From NCBI GenBank assembly GCA_035480775.1, contig DATIHK010000012.1, positions 1 through 15,446 on the forward strand: a stretch of 15,446 bases of DNA. The letters are read 5' to 3'. Every line of letters starts with the position of its first letter. Position 1 is the stretch's first letter. Source of the stretch: DATIHK01 sp035480775. Lineage in GTDB: Bacteria > Patescibacteriota > WWE3 > UBA101185 > UBA10185. Under the pieces are notes generated by a model. That model was not told where the DNA came from. It made no database searches and saw nothing but the letters and a program-made list of their open reading frames with translations. Below are positions 5,500 to 13,024 of this stretch, piece by piece. The translations under genes were made by a program, and so were the position numbers.

Positions 5500-6088
5500 A
5501 AATCAGTTAGTACCTATCGTTGTTGAAAAAGATCCAAACGGGTTTGAACGATCTTACGATATTTACTCCAGACTTTTAAAAGACTGGATTGTCTTTGTAA
5601 CAGGTCCAATTGATATGGCAGTTGCCAATACGTTTATCGCACAGCTGTTGTTTTTAGAGAGTCAAGATCCAAAAAGAGATATTAGTGTCTATATTAACTC
5701 GCCAGGCGGAGAAGCTTATTCAGGATTTGCTATGTACGACACTATGAAACACGTTAAAAATGATATTGTTACTATTAATGTAGGCTTAGCAGCTTCAGCC
5801 GGAGCTTTAATTTTAGGCGCCGGAACTAAAGGCAAAAGATATGCGCTCCCAGGTTCATTTACGATGATTCATCAAGTTTTAGGCGGAGCCGAAGGCCAAG
5901 CAACTGATGTCGAAATAGAAGCTAAACATATGTTAGTTTTACGAGATATGTATGCGGCAGCTATTGCAAACGATGCCGGACACGAAAAGAAAAAAGTACT
6001 TGCTGACATCGAAAGAAACTATTGGATGAGCTCAGATGACATAGTAAAATACGGACTTGTTGATAGCGTAATGAAACCGAAGAAATAA
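5492..6088 (+). CDS. clpP: ATP-dependent Clp protease proteolytic subunit
   Basis: A 198-residue serine peptidase that forms the ClpP tetradecamer barrel and degrades proteins unfolded by ClpX- or ClpC-type ATPases. The catalytic triad is complete: Ser102 in GLAASAGAL, His127 in TMIHQ and Asp139 in GQATDVEIEAK. The hydrophobic N-terminal loop is DIYSRLLKD. I chose the ATG at 5492 over the GTG at 5468 because a strong AGGAGA (5478-5483) lies eight bases before it, and the family's mature N-terminus fits. The start overlaps the tig stop by eight bases (ATGAATAA), so translation is probably coupled. No terminator with a T-run follows. Confidence 0.96.
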   Translation: MNKNQLVPIVVEKDPNGFERSYDIYSRLLKDWIVFVTGPIDMAVANTFIAQLLFLESQDPKRDISVYINSPGGEAYSGFAMYDTMKHVKNDIVTINVGLAASAGALILGAGTKGKRYALPGSFTMIHQVLGGAEGQATDVEIEAKHMLVLRDMYAAAIANDAGHEKKKVLADIERNYWMSSDDIVKYGLVDSVMKPKK

Positions 6089-6119
6089 AGTTAACCAAAG
6101 TTTTCAGATAACACTCTCC

Positions 6120-6156
6120 GCGGCTGCGTTGCCTTTGGCAACTATTATACAGCCGC
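6120..6156 (+). promoter_or_regulatory. Two-tier hairpin upstream of tRNA-Val
   Basis: GCGGCTG (6120-6126) pairs with CAGCCGC (6150-6156). Inside, GTTGCC (6128-6133) pairs with GGCAAC (6137-6142) around TTT. The A/T stretch TATTATA (6143-6149) on the right side could be the tRNA's -10 box. No T-run follows, so this is not an ordinary terminator. It may be a clpP 3'-end stabiliser or a tRNA leader processing structure. Confidence 0.45.
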
Positions 6157-6161
6157 TCCGA

Positions 6162-6238
6162 GGGCTCTTAGCTCAGCTGGTTAGAGCGCCACATTGACAT
6201 TGTGGAGGTCACAGGTTCGAGTCCCGTAGAGCCCACCA
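6162..6238 (+). tRNA. tRNA-Val(GAC)
   Basis: A full cloverleaf. The acceptor stem GGGCTCT/AGAGCCC is followed by A73 and an encoded CCA. The D arm is GCTC-AGCTGGTTA-GAGC and the anticodon stem CCACA/TGTGG surrounds TTGACAT, giving anticodon GAC (6196-6198). The T arm around TTCGAGT has one A-C mismatch in its stem (ACAGG against CCCGT). It reads GUC/GUU. A coding gene starts only six bases after the CCA. Confidence 0.95.
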
Positions 6239-6244
6239 AAAAAT

Positions 6245-6643
6245 ATGAAAGTAGTATTAAAAAATGTTTTTGCAGTAATTGCAGGTTTTATAACAGTGTT
6301 TGTTCTATCGACTGTTACAGATTTAATTCTGCAAGTACTTAAATTATTTCCAGATCAAAACTATAAGACCGCTTACGTTTGGTATCTTTTATTAATTGCG
6401 CTTATCTATCGCTGCATTTACACAGTTCTTGGTGGATATGTCACCGCCAAAATATCTGCAAACAAACCTTTGGTACAAGTTACTATTTTGGGAATATTAG
6501 GAACCATAGCTGGAATTGGCGGAATCATAGCAGGATGGAAATATGGGGCACACTGGTATGCGATTGCTCTTGCAGTAACAGCCTTTCCTTGCATTTGGCT
6601 CGGGTATAAAATATTCGTGCGACAAACTCCTTCACAACTTTGA
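6245..6643 (+). CDS. Small four-helix membrane protein, unknown
   Basis: A 132-residue protein with about four transmembrane helices (near residues 8-30, 43-65, 75-97 and 103-124). Glycine-rich helix stretches such as ILGTIAGIGGIIAG and a short polar C-terminus are visible. The arrangement resembles uncharacterised small integral membrane proteins found in many bacteria; I cannot name a function. The ATG is six bases after the tRNA-Val CCA, with no Shine-Dalgarno site and no separate promoter. The message probably comes from the tRNA transcript and becomes nearly leaderless after tRNA 3' processing. Its TGA stop overlaps the -35 box of the next gene. Confidence 0.75.
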   Translation: MKVVLKNVFAVIAGFITVFVLSTVTDLILQVLKLFPDQNYKTAYVWYLLLIALIYRCIYTVLGGYVTAKISANKPLVQVTILGILGTIAGIGGIIAGWKYGAHWYAIALAVTAFPCIWLGYKIFVRQTPSQL

Positions 6644-6668
6644 AAAAATCCGAATAAAATAGTACAAT
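6640..6668 (+). promoter_or_regulatory. Sigma-70 type promoter for the gene at 6711
   Basis: TTGAAA (6640-6645), a 17-base spacer and TACAAT (6663-6668) form a standard promoter. It predicts a start near 6675 and a leader of about 36 bases ending in a purine-rich GAGAGAG. Confidence 0.7.
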
Positions 6669-6710
6669 ATGCATTAACATATCCAAACACCTAATCGAGA
6701 GAGAGTAAAA

Positions 6711-7154
6711 ATGCCTGGTCGTGTAGATAGGCTTGTAAGCTTGAAACGAGAAATCGTAATCGAAGCAATAAACATCTTTGCTAGAAAAAACTCAACACGG
6801 CATGATGAAGTCCGTGCAATTCTCGCACATTTGACCGAGTGGGATGATATCACAATTCGCTGCATTGAAGCTGCTATAAAGCAAACACCTCCGCCAAATT
6901 ATGTGGAAAATGAAGATGAGTTTAACGCGCAAGCTAAAGCTAAATGGGCTAACGTACTAGATACAGATCTGGTTACAGCTTTCATTAAGATGAATGACCT
7001 AATGGTGATGATGTATCGAAAATCACAAACAAAAACAAAACGCACGATCTGGCCAAATCGTAAGGAAACAATTGGAAGTTCGCTACAGATAGATATTAAG
7101 CACCACGAAGAACATCTGAAACAGCTTCAAAATCCCCCCAGGACTTCAACTTGA
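6711..7154 (+). CDS. Soluble helical protein of unknown function
   Basis: A 147-residue protein with no membrane segment or signal peptide. It begins MPGRVDRLVSLKREIVIEAI and looks mostly helical, with a basic tail (KSQTKTKRTIWPNRKET) and a C-terminal HHEEHLKQLQNPP. No family recognised. Base composition is somewhat richer in GC than the flanking genes. It has a full promoter with a 17-base spacer, a leader of about 36 bases with only a weak purine-rich ribosome site, and its own strong intrinsic terminator, so it is a free-standing unit. Its last codons are part of that terminator stem and overlap the end of the convergent ATPase gene by nine bases. Confidence 0.7.
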   Translation: MPGRVDRLVSLKREIVIEAINIFARKNSTRHDEVRAILAHLTEWDDITIRCIEAAIKQTPPPNYVENEDEFNAQAKAKWANVLDTDLVTAFIKMNDLMVMMYRKSQTKTKRTIWPNRKETIGSSLQIDIKHHEEHLKQLQNPPRTST

Positions 7155-7167
7155 AGTCCTTTTTTTT
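7140..7167 (+). terminator. Intrinsic terminator overlapping both convergent stop codons
   Basis: AGGACTTC (7140-7147) pairs with GAAGTCCT (7153-7160) around AACTT, followed by a run of eight T's (7160-7167). It terminates the plus-strand gene. Both genes end inside the palindrome, which encodes RTST on one strand and RTSS on the other. On the minus strand no T-run follows the stem. Confidence 0.9.
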
Positions 7168-9650
7168 GCAAAATGATAATAGGCATTTTTAGCTACTTCA
7201 GTCAAAACAAAATAAACCACTACCAATCCGAACACGATTGATAAATTGGTAATACTCAAACTTTCGAACCTAAATACATCGTGACCTAACGAAATAAATG
7301 GAAGAACAATAGCGAAGATTCCAGCTACAACTGTCAATAATATTAAAGTTATATTTGGAAATTTAGATTTAAAGAATACTTTCTTTGTACGAATCGAATA
7401 TACAAAAACTAACTCAGTCAAAACACTTCCGATAAACCAAGCCGTCTGAAGAGTAGGTTCACCTTTTCTGACAAATAAAAAGAAGAATGAGAAATCTATT
7501 AGCGTACTAACAAGTCCCAAAATACTACATAAGATTGTAAATTCTCTAAAATCTAAATTAGATGGTTCGCGTAATTCATCTGGATCAATACTATCTCCAG
7601 CAATAGAAATCATAGGAAAGTCAGTCAGCAAATTAACCAACAAAAGCTGAATCGGCAGCATGGGCAAAAATTTAATAAATAATGTAGCCGTCGCAATAGC
7701 GTAAAAATTTCCGAAATTCGAAGCCAATGTTGTGCGAATATATTTTGTGGTATTCGCAAAAACTTTGCGACCTTCTTGAATTCCATTGACGATGACTTCA
7801 AGATTTTTGTGCAATAAAATTACATCACTAGAAGCTCTCGCAATATCTGAAGCTTCTGCTACACAAATCCCAATATTTGCTGCTTTAAGGGCCGGAGCAT
7901 CATTAATACCTTCTCCTAAAAATCCGACTTCGGAGGTTTTTTTAAGACTTTCGATAATGCGATATTTTTGTTCAGGAGCGAGCCTCGCGAAAACGTGAAA
8001 ATCGGCACAAGCTTTAACAAATTCTTCAGGAGACAGATTGTCCAAATCTTTGCCGGACATAACTTTATCGGGCGACTCAATTAAACCTATTTTATAACCA
8101 ACTGCTCCGGCAATTTCTTTGCTGTCGCCGGTTAAGATTTTAATTTGCAAACCTAAATGACGAGCGTCTTTTATAGCTCCTTCGGCAGTCTTTTTTATAG
8201 GATCGATAAACGAAATCATTCCAACTAGAGCTGCAAATTTAGTTTCGCTTTCTTCTTTGTAATCAGTAATATTTTTAATTGAAGAAGCTGCAATGCCGAT
8301 AACGCGCTTGCCTTCGAGTCCTTGTTTTGTTACCCACTCTAAGGCTTTTTGTTTTTCGTCTGGTTTAAGGTCGTGAACATAGCCAATCATTTCTTCGGCG
8401 GCTCCTCTAATAATTATTTCAAAAGCATTATCCATCTTAATCAAAACACTTCCACGGCGGCGTTCAGGGTCAAAAGGAAATTCTTTAACTTTGTGTAACA
8501 TTTGGATTATATTTTTTTGGTCTTTTGTCAGCTTGGCAAAAATAGGAGTAAAAAAAGAACTCGTGTCAGCAGAAACAGCTGAGTAAAAAATAGTTTTACT
8601 TTTATCTTTTGAATAAATTTCAGCTATTTCGAGTTTATTTTCTGTTATAGTTCCTGTTTTATCGGTACACAAAACTTGAACACTTCCTAAATCTTCGATA
8701 GCAGAAAGTCTTTTAACAATGACCTTTTTCTTGGCTAGATCGACAGCACCTTTAGAAAGCGAAAAAGTTGTTACTACTGGCAATGCTTCAGGTATTACAC
8801 TTACAGCAAGTGCAATAGAAAATAATAATAATTCAGTTACGTTCGAAGCTGATCCTTTTACACCTAGATTGGCTACAAAGACCAAGCCTAAAGTCAGTAA
8901 AACTAATTTTAAAATAAACTTGCTGATTTTAGAGGTTTCTTTTTCAAACACACTTTCGTGTGAGGCAGTTTCTGCTAAGTGAGCAATATTGCCCATTTGT
9001 GTTTTTTTACCGACTGCAAAAACAACTCCCTCGCCGACTCCACTTATTACATTAGTTCCACTAAATCCAATATTTTGCGCTTCATAAACTTGAGTCTCAG
9101 CAACACTAGAAGCATCACTTTTTTTACTAACTGCTACAGATTCGCCGGTTAAAATAGACTCATCTATGTTTAAATTGTTAATATTCAAAAACCGCACATC
9201 TGCAGGAATAATATCGCCGGTTTCAACTTGTATGATGTCTCCAGCAACAATTTCTTTATTAGGAATTTTTACAAATAGTCCGCTTCTTAAGACTTTAGAA
9301 TACGAAATAACATATTTTCGAAGTAATTTTAGTGACTGCTCAGAACGATATTCTTGATAAAATCCAAATAATACATTAATTGAGACAAACAAAATTATAA
9401 AAGTTGCATCTAGTTTTTCGCCTAAAGCAAAAGATAAACCTGCAGCAAAAATTAAAAGATAAATAAACGAAGATTTAAACTGGCGAAAAAATATACTTAA
9501 AATAGTGTGCTCTTTTTCGTCTAGAGAGTTTTCACCGTTTTTTTGACGAGAAGCTTCTATTTGCTCAGCACTAAGGCCTTGCTTTAAGTCTAGACCAAAT
9601 TCTTTGATTAAATTTTCTACATTAAGAGTTGTGTAATTAGAAAAAGGCAT
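7146..9650 (-). CDS. Cation-transporting P-type ATPase, MgtA-like
   Basis: An 834-residue P-type pump, complete. In order: an N-terminal cation-ATPase domain, the actuator loop TGES (about 168-171), M4 motif PEALP (about 287), phosphorylation site DKTGT with the Asp near 330, nucleotide-domain RGAAEE, hinge TGD (about 507-509), GEGINDAPAL (about 579) and six C-terminal helices. The M4-to-P-domain stretch and M5-M6 (ASNFGNF, FLPMLPIQLLLVNLL) resemble MgtA-type Mg2+ ATPases, so Mg2+ uptake is the best guess. Oddly, the usual GDGxND motif reads GEGIND, replacing the Mg2+-binding Asp with Glu. I start it at the ATG at 9650: the TTG at 9686 is the first codon of a longer frame but is also the -35 box of a promoter whose -10 box lies seven bases before 9650. 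Confidence 0.9.
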   Translation of the reverse strand: MPFSNYTTLNVENLIKEFGLDLKQGLSAEQIEASRQKNGENSLDEKEHTILSIFFRQFKSSFIYLLIFAAGLSFALGEKLDATFIILFVSINVLFGFYQEYRSEQSLKLLRKYVISYSKVLRSGLFVKIPNKEIVAGDIIQVETGDIIPADVRFLNINNLNIDESILTGESVAVSKKSDASSVAETQVYEAQNIGFSGTNVISGVGEGVVFAVGKKTQMGNIAHLAETASHESVFEKETSKISKFILKLVLLTLGLVFVANLGVKGSASNVTELLLFSIALAVSVIPEALPVVTTFSLSKGAVDLAKKKVIVKRLSAIEDLGSVQVLCTDKTGTITENKLEIAEIYSKDKSKTIFYSAVSADTSSFFTPIFAKLTKDQKNIIQMLHKVKEFPFDPERRRGSVLIKMDNAFEIIIRGAAEEMIGYVHDLKPDEKQKALEWVTKQGLEGKRVIGIAASSIKNITDYKEESETKFAALVGMISFIDPIKKTAEGAIKDARHLGLQIKILTGDSKEIAGAVGYKIGLIESPDKVMSGKDLDNLSPEEFVKACADFHVFARLAPEQKYRIIESLKKTSEVGFLGEGINDAPALKAANIGICVAEASDIARASSDVILLHKNLEVIVNGIQEGRKVFANTTKYIRTTLASNFGNFYAIATATLFIKFLPMLPIQLLLVNLLTDFPMISIAGDSIDPDELREPSNLDFREFTILCSILGLVSTLIDFSFFFLFVRKGEPTLQTAWFIGSVLTELVFVYSIRTKKVFFKSKFPNITLILLTVVAGIFAIVLPFISLGHDVFRFESLSITNLSIVFGLVVVYFVLTEVAKNAYYHFAKKRTSS

Positions 9651-9657
9651 TAGGTTA

Positions 9658-9686
9658 ATTATGGACTGTATAGAGGCAGGTTTCAA
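9658..9686 (-). promoter_or_regulatory. Promoter of the P-type ATPase, leaderless start
   Basis: On the minus strand: TTGAAA (9686-9681), 17 bases, CATAAT (9663-9658), seven bases, then ATG at 9650. Transcription should begin at about the start codon. This decides the start against the upstream TTG. Confidence 0.75.
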
Positions 9687-9721
9687 TCTGGAGTAATCAA
9701 GTGATATTAACTTATAGTGTA

Positions 9722-9750
9722 TTGTTGACTGTGTGTTTTTATGCTAGACT
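9722..9750 (+). promoter_or_regulatory. Promoter for the gene at 9807
   Basis: TTGTTG (9722-9727), 17 bases, then an extended -10 TGC-TAGACT (hexamer 9745-9750). The predicted start is near 9757, giving a leader of about 50 bases that contains GGAGG (9768-9772). Confidence 0.55.
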
Positions 9751-9806
9751 ATTTTGTTTTCACAATCGGAGGGGGGCTTATTAAAGAAAGGGCTAGAGAA
9801 ATCATC

Positions 9807-10109
9807 ATGACAGCAGGAAGTTGGGTAAAGCCAGTGATTGGCCAGGGTAATGGCACACAGCCAGCAGAAGTGGCAAAAGACCCAGACTACCAAGGCGTGA
9901 TTTTCAGTCAGGGGAACACTTTTGTCGCCAAGGGCAACGTCACCAAACTCAGCGACAGGATGCTCGAACTGAGCGGCCTCGAAGTTTCGCGCGCCGGCGG
10001 CGCTTGGAATCTCAATCAAGTGCAGGTGTCGTTCACGCTCGGGAAGACCAAACACGTCGGCGTCTTCATTGTGCCACGGCGCGACCTGGTGCGACTCGAA
10101 ATCCGATAA
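9807..10109 (+). CDS. Small soluble protein of unknown function
   Basis: A 100-residue protein from the ATG at 9807, beginning MTAGSWVKPVIGQGNGTQPA and ending VGVFIVPRRDLVRLEIR. The alternating hydrophobic pattern of the second half (NQVQVSFTLGKTKHVGVFIV) suggests a small beta-rich fold; no membrane segment. No family recognised. It is clearly GC-richer than its neighbours. A GGAGG site (9768-9772) lies 34 bases before this ATG but exactly seven bases before an in-frame ATT at 9780, so a longer form (adding nine residues, KERAREII) from a rare ATT start is possible. It has its own promoter and its own strong terminator, so it is a monocistronic unit between two AT-rich genes. Confidence 0.65.
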   Translation: MTAGSWVKPVIGQGNGTQPAEVAKDPDYQGVIFSQGNTFVAKGNVTKLSDRMLELSGLEVSRAGGAWNLNQVQVSFTLGKTKHVGVFIVPRRDLVRLEIR

Positions 10110-10145
10110 CAATCTAGCAGCAATAAGGGTTCAAGAATCTATCAC

Positions 10146-10188
10146 AGGGAAAGTTCGAGGCAAAATAGCCACGGATTTTCCCTTTTTT
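10146..10188 (+). terminator. Intrinsic terminator after the gene at 9807
   Basis: AGGGAAA (10146-10152) pairs with TTTCCCT (10177-10183), with an inner GGC-AAAATA-GCC (10159-10169), followed by a run of six T's. The next gene's promoter begins 12 bases later. Confidence 0.8.
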
Positions 10189-10200
10189 CATTTCTAAACA

Positions 10201-10209
10201 TGCTAAAAT
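10201..10209 (+). promoter_or_regulatory. Extended -10 promoter, leaderless start
   Basis: TGCTAAAAT (hexamer TAAAAT at 10204-10209) lies seven bases before the GTG at 10217. The spacing is identical to that at 1123. No -35 match; the preceding terminator's T-run occupies that region. Confidence 0.6.
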
Positions 10210-10216
10210 TAATTTA

Positions 10217-11038
10217 GTGAAATCGACATCGTACTATATAAAAATTGCCACACTCGCAGGTTTACTCTTACTTCTGTCATTTCTACTTTCAGAAACAGCC
10301 ATAAACGTTATCTATACAGCAAATTATCTAAATCCACCTATCGAAACTTTTATAGAAGTAGGACTTTTAATGTTGGCACTTTGTTACACTTACGCGCTTA
10401 CACTAGGAGCTTGGCATAAATGGGTACAATACGCCATTGTCGCGGTTCCTATGTCTATAGGAGTCTTTTTAGTTGTATCTTCATTTGATTTATATTACGG
10501 ATCTATAATAACTTTTGTTCTTTTTTTGCTTTTTGTTTATGAAATTTATGAATCCACACTTTTAATTGATCTTTTAGTTAAAGCCAGACCTTCTGCTGTT
10601 TTAAAAATTTCAGCACAAGGATTTTTGTTTTTCTTTTCGATTTTAGCTGCAGTACTGCTGTTTATGGCGACAACTTTTGGAACTTCTAAAATAGATTTAC
10701 CAGCCAAATTAAGCCAGCAAATTAACAGTTTAATTAGTGGACAAGTTATGGATGCTATAAAACAAAATCTTGGTGCCAATAGTATTGGAGTAGCTGAACA
10801 AGCCGGAATAAATCCACAAAAAATAGTTTCAGATAAAATAAATGAATACATAGAAAACTATAAACCGTTTGTTTTACCATTGATGATGCTTTTGGTATTT
10901 GGAATTTTTCAATTTTTGGGAGGTATAACATTATTTATATTTGGCTTAACGGTTAATCCAATTTTTGGAATTCTCAAAAAAGTTGGCTTTTTCAAAGTTG
11001 AGCAAGTTCAAATTACGAAAGAATATTTAAGGTTTTGA
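10217..11038 (+). CDS. Multi-spanning membrane protein of unknown function
   Basis: A 273-residue protein with about six to seven transmembrane segments. Two cluster in the first 70 residues, two or three lie between about 72 and 155, and two are near the C-terminus (about 215-250). A soluble loop of roughly 60 residues (TSKIDLPAKLSQQINSLISG onward, about 157-215) is probably outside the membrane. No family recognised. The GTG start sits seven bases after an extended -10 box with no Shine-Dalgarno site, so it should be translated from a leaderless mRNA. AT-rich codons match the housekeeping genes around it. It is separated from thrS by about 200 bases. Confidence 0.75.
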   Translation: MKSTSYYIKIATLAGLLLLLSFLLSETAINVIYTANYLNPPIETFIEVGLLMLALCYTYALTLGAWHKWVQYAIVAVPMSIGVFLVVSSFDLYYGSIITFVLFLLFVYEIYESTLLIDLLVKARPSAVLKISAQGFLFFFSILAAVLLFMATTFGTSKIDLPAKLSQQINSLISGQVMDAIKQNLGANSIGVAEQAGINPQKIVSDKINEYIENYKPFVLPLMMLLVFGIFQFLGGITLFIFGLTVNPIFGILKKVGFFKVEQVQITKEYLRF

Positions 11039-11127
11039 CGAACCTGATTGACGCATTAATTAAAAAAATGTATAAATATTACGTGATCCAAAGATTTTTT
11101 ATTGTTTTAACAACCTTAACTACTACA

Positions 11128-11141
11128 ACCCCTGAAGGGGT
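11128..11141 (+). terminator. Small hairpin between the membrane protein gene and thrS
   Basis: ACCCC-TGAA-GGGGT is a tight 5-bp hairpin followed by an A/T-rich but not T-only stretch. It is a weak terminator at best. The rest of 11039-11175 is A/T-rich with no coding frame or other signal that I can support. Confidence 0.3.
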
Positions 11142-11175
11142 ATTAATTTGTGCTTAAATTTCATAGCAATAATCG

Positions 11176-11181
11176 TATAAT
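11176..11181 (+). promoter_or_regulatory. -10 box of thrS
   Basis: A perfect TATAAT. Seven bases on is 11188, the first base of a hairpin that opens the thrS leader. The -35 region (about CTTAAA, 11153-11158) is weak. Confidence 0.55.
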
Positions 11182-11187
11182 TAAATT

Positions 11188-11227
11188 GAAGATTTTATCT
11201 TCCTTTCTCGCGCAAAACGCTCGAAAG
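11188..11227 (+). promoter_or_regulatory. Two-hairpin leader of thrS
   Basis: GAAGAT-TTT-ATCTTC (11188-11202) is directly followed by a second stem: CTTTC (11203-11207) pairs with GAAAG (11223-11227), then a symmetric TC/TC internal loop, then GCG/CGC. The binding site AAGGA (11233-11237) lies just after, five bases before the ATG. The first hairpin coincides with the predicted transcript start. Translational control of thrS through its leader is known in E. coli; here it is only a possibility. Confidence 0.55.
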
Positions 11228-11242
11228 TAAATAAGGAAAAAA

Positions 11243-13012
11243 ATGGGAAAAGTTATAGAAAAATTAAAAAATGATCCGTTAATGCCAATAAGACACACAG
11301 CCGAACACGTGTTGCATATGGCAATGCAAGAATTACATCCGCAATTAAAAAAAGTAATGGGACCGCCAATTGAAGAAGGTTTTTACTTTGATTTTGATTT
11401 GGATGAAAAAATTTCGGTTGAAGATTTTGACAAGATAGAAAAGCTGATGCAAGAAATAATCGATGCTGATTTACCTGTAAAACGTCTTGAAAGTTCTGAA
11501 AAAGAATCGAAAGAACTATTCAAGAATAATCCGTACAAATTAGCCACTATCGAAGAAATTATTTCACGCCGGGAACCAATAACTTTATACGAAGTAGGGG
11601 AGTCGGGCGGCAAACATTACGACAAAGATCTTTGCGCTGGCCCTCATGCAGAAAGTACAGGCAAAGTTAAAGCGTTTAAATTGCTCAGCGTCGCTGGCGC
11701 TTATTACAAAGGTAGTGAAAAAAATAAAATGCTACAACGAATTTACGGAACAGCTTTCGATAGCAAAGAAAAACTAGACGAATATCTAAATATGCTCGAA
11801 GAAGCCAAAAAGCGCGATCACAAAAAACTAGGGCCTTTGCTCGAAATCTTTATGTTTCACGAAACTGCTCCGGGAATGGCTTATTGGCTTCCCAAAGGTG
11901 TCAAAATGTACCAAGAACTCGTAAAATTCTGGCAAGATGAACATGAAAAACGTGGGTATCAAGAAATAGTTTCACCACTAATCAACAAAAAAGAATTATA
12001 TGAAACATCAGGTCATTGGGATCACTACAAAGAAGACATGTTTATTGCTGATATGGGTGACAATGAAGTTTATTGCTTAAAACCAATGAACTGTCCTAAT
12101 GCAATGGTAGTCTTTGGAAGTCGCACACGCTCTTACAAGGAACTTCCACTTAGATTAGGCGATACAGACTGCTTACATCGCTACGAACGCTCAGGAACAC
12201 TAAATGGATTACTACGTGCACGCGAGTTCAGACAAGACGATGCACACATTTTTGTGACTGAAGAACAAATTAAAAACGAGTTTCAAAATGTATTTGAAAT
12301 TACCGAAAGATTTTACTCAATATTCGGACTTAAATACAGATTTAGACTTGGTACACGACCAGAAAAATATATTGGTGATGTTGAAACTTGGAACAAGGCC
12401 GAAGCAGAACTTAAGCAAGTACTCGAAGGATCCGGAAAAGAATATTTTATCGAAGAAGGTGATGGAGCATTTTATGGTCCAAAAATTGATATTTTGATGA
12501 AAGATTCTCTTGGTCGTGACTGGCAGATGGGCACAATTCAACTAGACTTTCAAATGCCAAAACGTTTTAAACTTGAATACTCCGATGCAAATGGACGAAT
12601 AAAAATTCCAGTAGTTATACATCGAGTAATTTATGGTTCGCTTGAAAGATTTATAGCAATTATTGTGGAACACTTTGCTGGAGCTTTTCCGGTTTGGCTT
12701 TCTCCGGTACAGGTTAAACTAGTACCAATCGGTCAAAAGCACATTGAATACGCCCAAAAGCTAGCGCAACAGTTAAAAGACGCTAATCTGCGCGTTGAAA
12801 TTGACGATAGAGCCGAAACTATGCAAGCCAAAATACGCGATGCGCAAGTACAAAAGATTCCATATATGTTTATTATGGGGGACAGAGAAGTCGAAAATAA
12901 CCAAGTAAGTATAAGACTACGCACAGGTGAAAGTCATAATGCATTGGGAGTTGACGAGGCAATTGCCAAAATAAGTGATATCTATTTGACCAAAAGCCTT
13001 AATCTATGGTAA
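11243..13012 (+). CDS. thrS: Threonyl-tRNA synthetase without TGS domain
   Basis: A 589-residue class II synthetase that charges tRNA-Thr. The N-terminal TGS domain (about 60 residues in the usual 640-residue enzyme) is absent. The protein opens with the second N-terminal editing domain, whose metal-site residues are visible: His18 and His22 (HTAEH), Cys131 and His135 (CAGPH). The catalytic core has motif 2 (RYERSG, AREFRQDDAHIF) and motif 3 (HRVIYGSLERFIAII), with zinc ligands Cys284, His335 and His460 spaced as in the family. The C-terminal anticodon-binding domain starts near VKLVPIG. AAGGA five bases before the ATG supports the start, so the missing TGS domain is not a mis-called start. 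It is followed 12 bases later by infC. Confidence 0.96.
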   Translation: MGKVIEKLKNDPLMPIRHTAEHVLHMAMQELHPQLKKVMGPPIEEGFYFDFDLDEKISVEDFDKIEKLMQEIIDADLPVKRLESSEKESKELFKNNPYKLATIEEIISRREPITLYEVGESGGKHYDKDLCAGPHAESTGKVKAFKLLSVAGAYYKGSEKNKMLQRIYGTAFDSKEKLDEYLNMLEEAKKRDHKKLGPLLEIFMFHETAPGMAYWLPKGVKMYQELVKFWQDEHEKRGYQEIVSPLINKKELYETSGHWDHYKEDMFIADMGDNEVYCLKPMNCPNAMVVFGSRTRSYKELPLRLGDTDCLHRYERSGTLNGLLRAREFRQDDAHIFVTEEQIKNEFQNVFEITERFYSIFGLKYRFRLGTRPEKYIGDVETWNKAEAELKQVLEGSGKEYFIEEGDGAFYGPKIDILMKDSLGRDWQMGTIQLDFQMPKRFKLEYSDANGRIKIPVVIHRVIYGSLERFIAIIVEHFAGAFPVWLSPVQVKLVPIGQKHIEYAQKLAQQLKDANLRVEIDDRAETMQAKIRDAQVQKIPYMFIMGDREVENNQVSIRLRTGESHNALGVDEAIAKISDIYLTKSLNLW

Positions 13013-13015
13013 TTT
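12986..13015 (+). promoter_or_regulatory. Possible internal promoter of infC
   Basis: TTGACC (12986-12991), 18 bases, TAATTT (13010-13015) overlapping the thrS stop. It would start transcription about two to three bases before the infC TTG. The spacing resembles that of tig. Confidence 0.4.
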
Positions 13016-13024
13016 ACACTAGTT

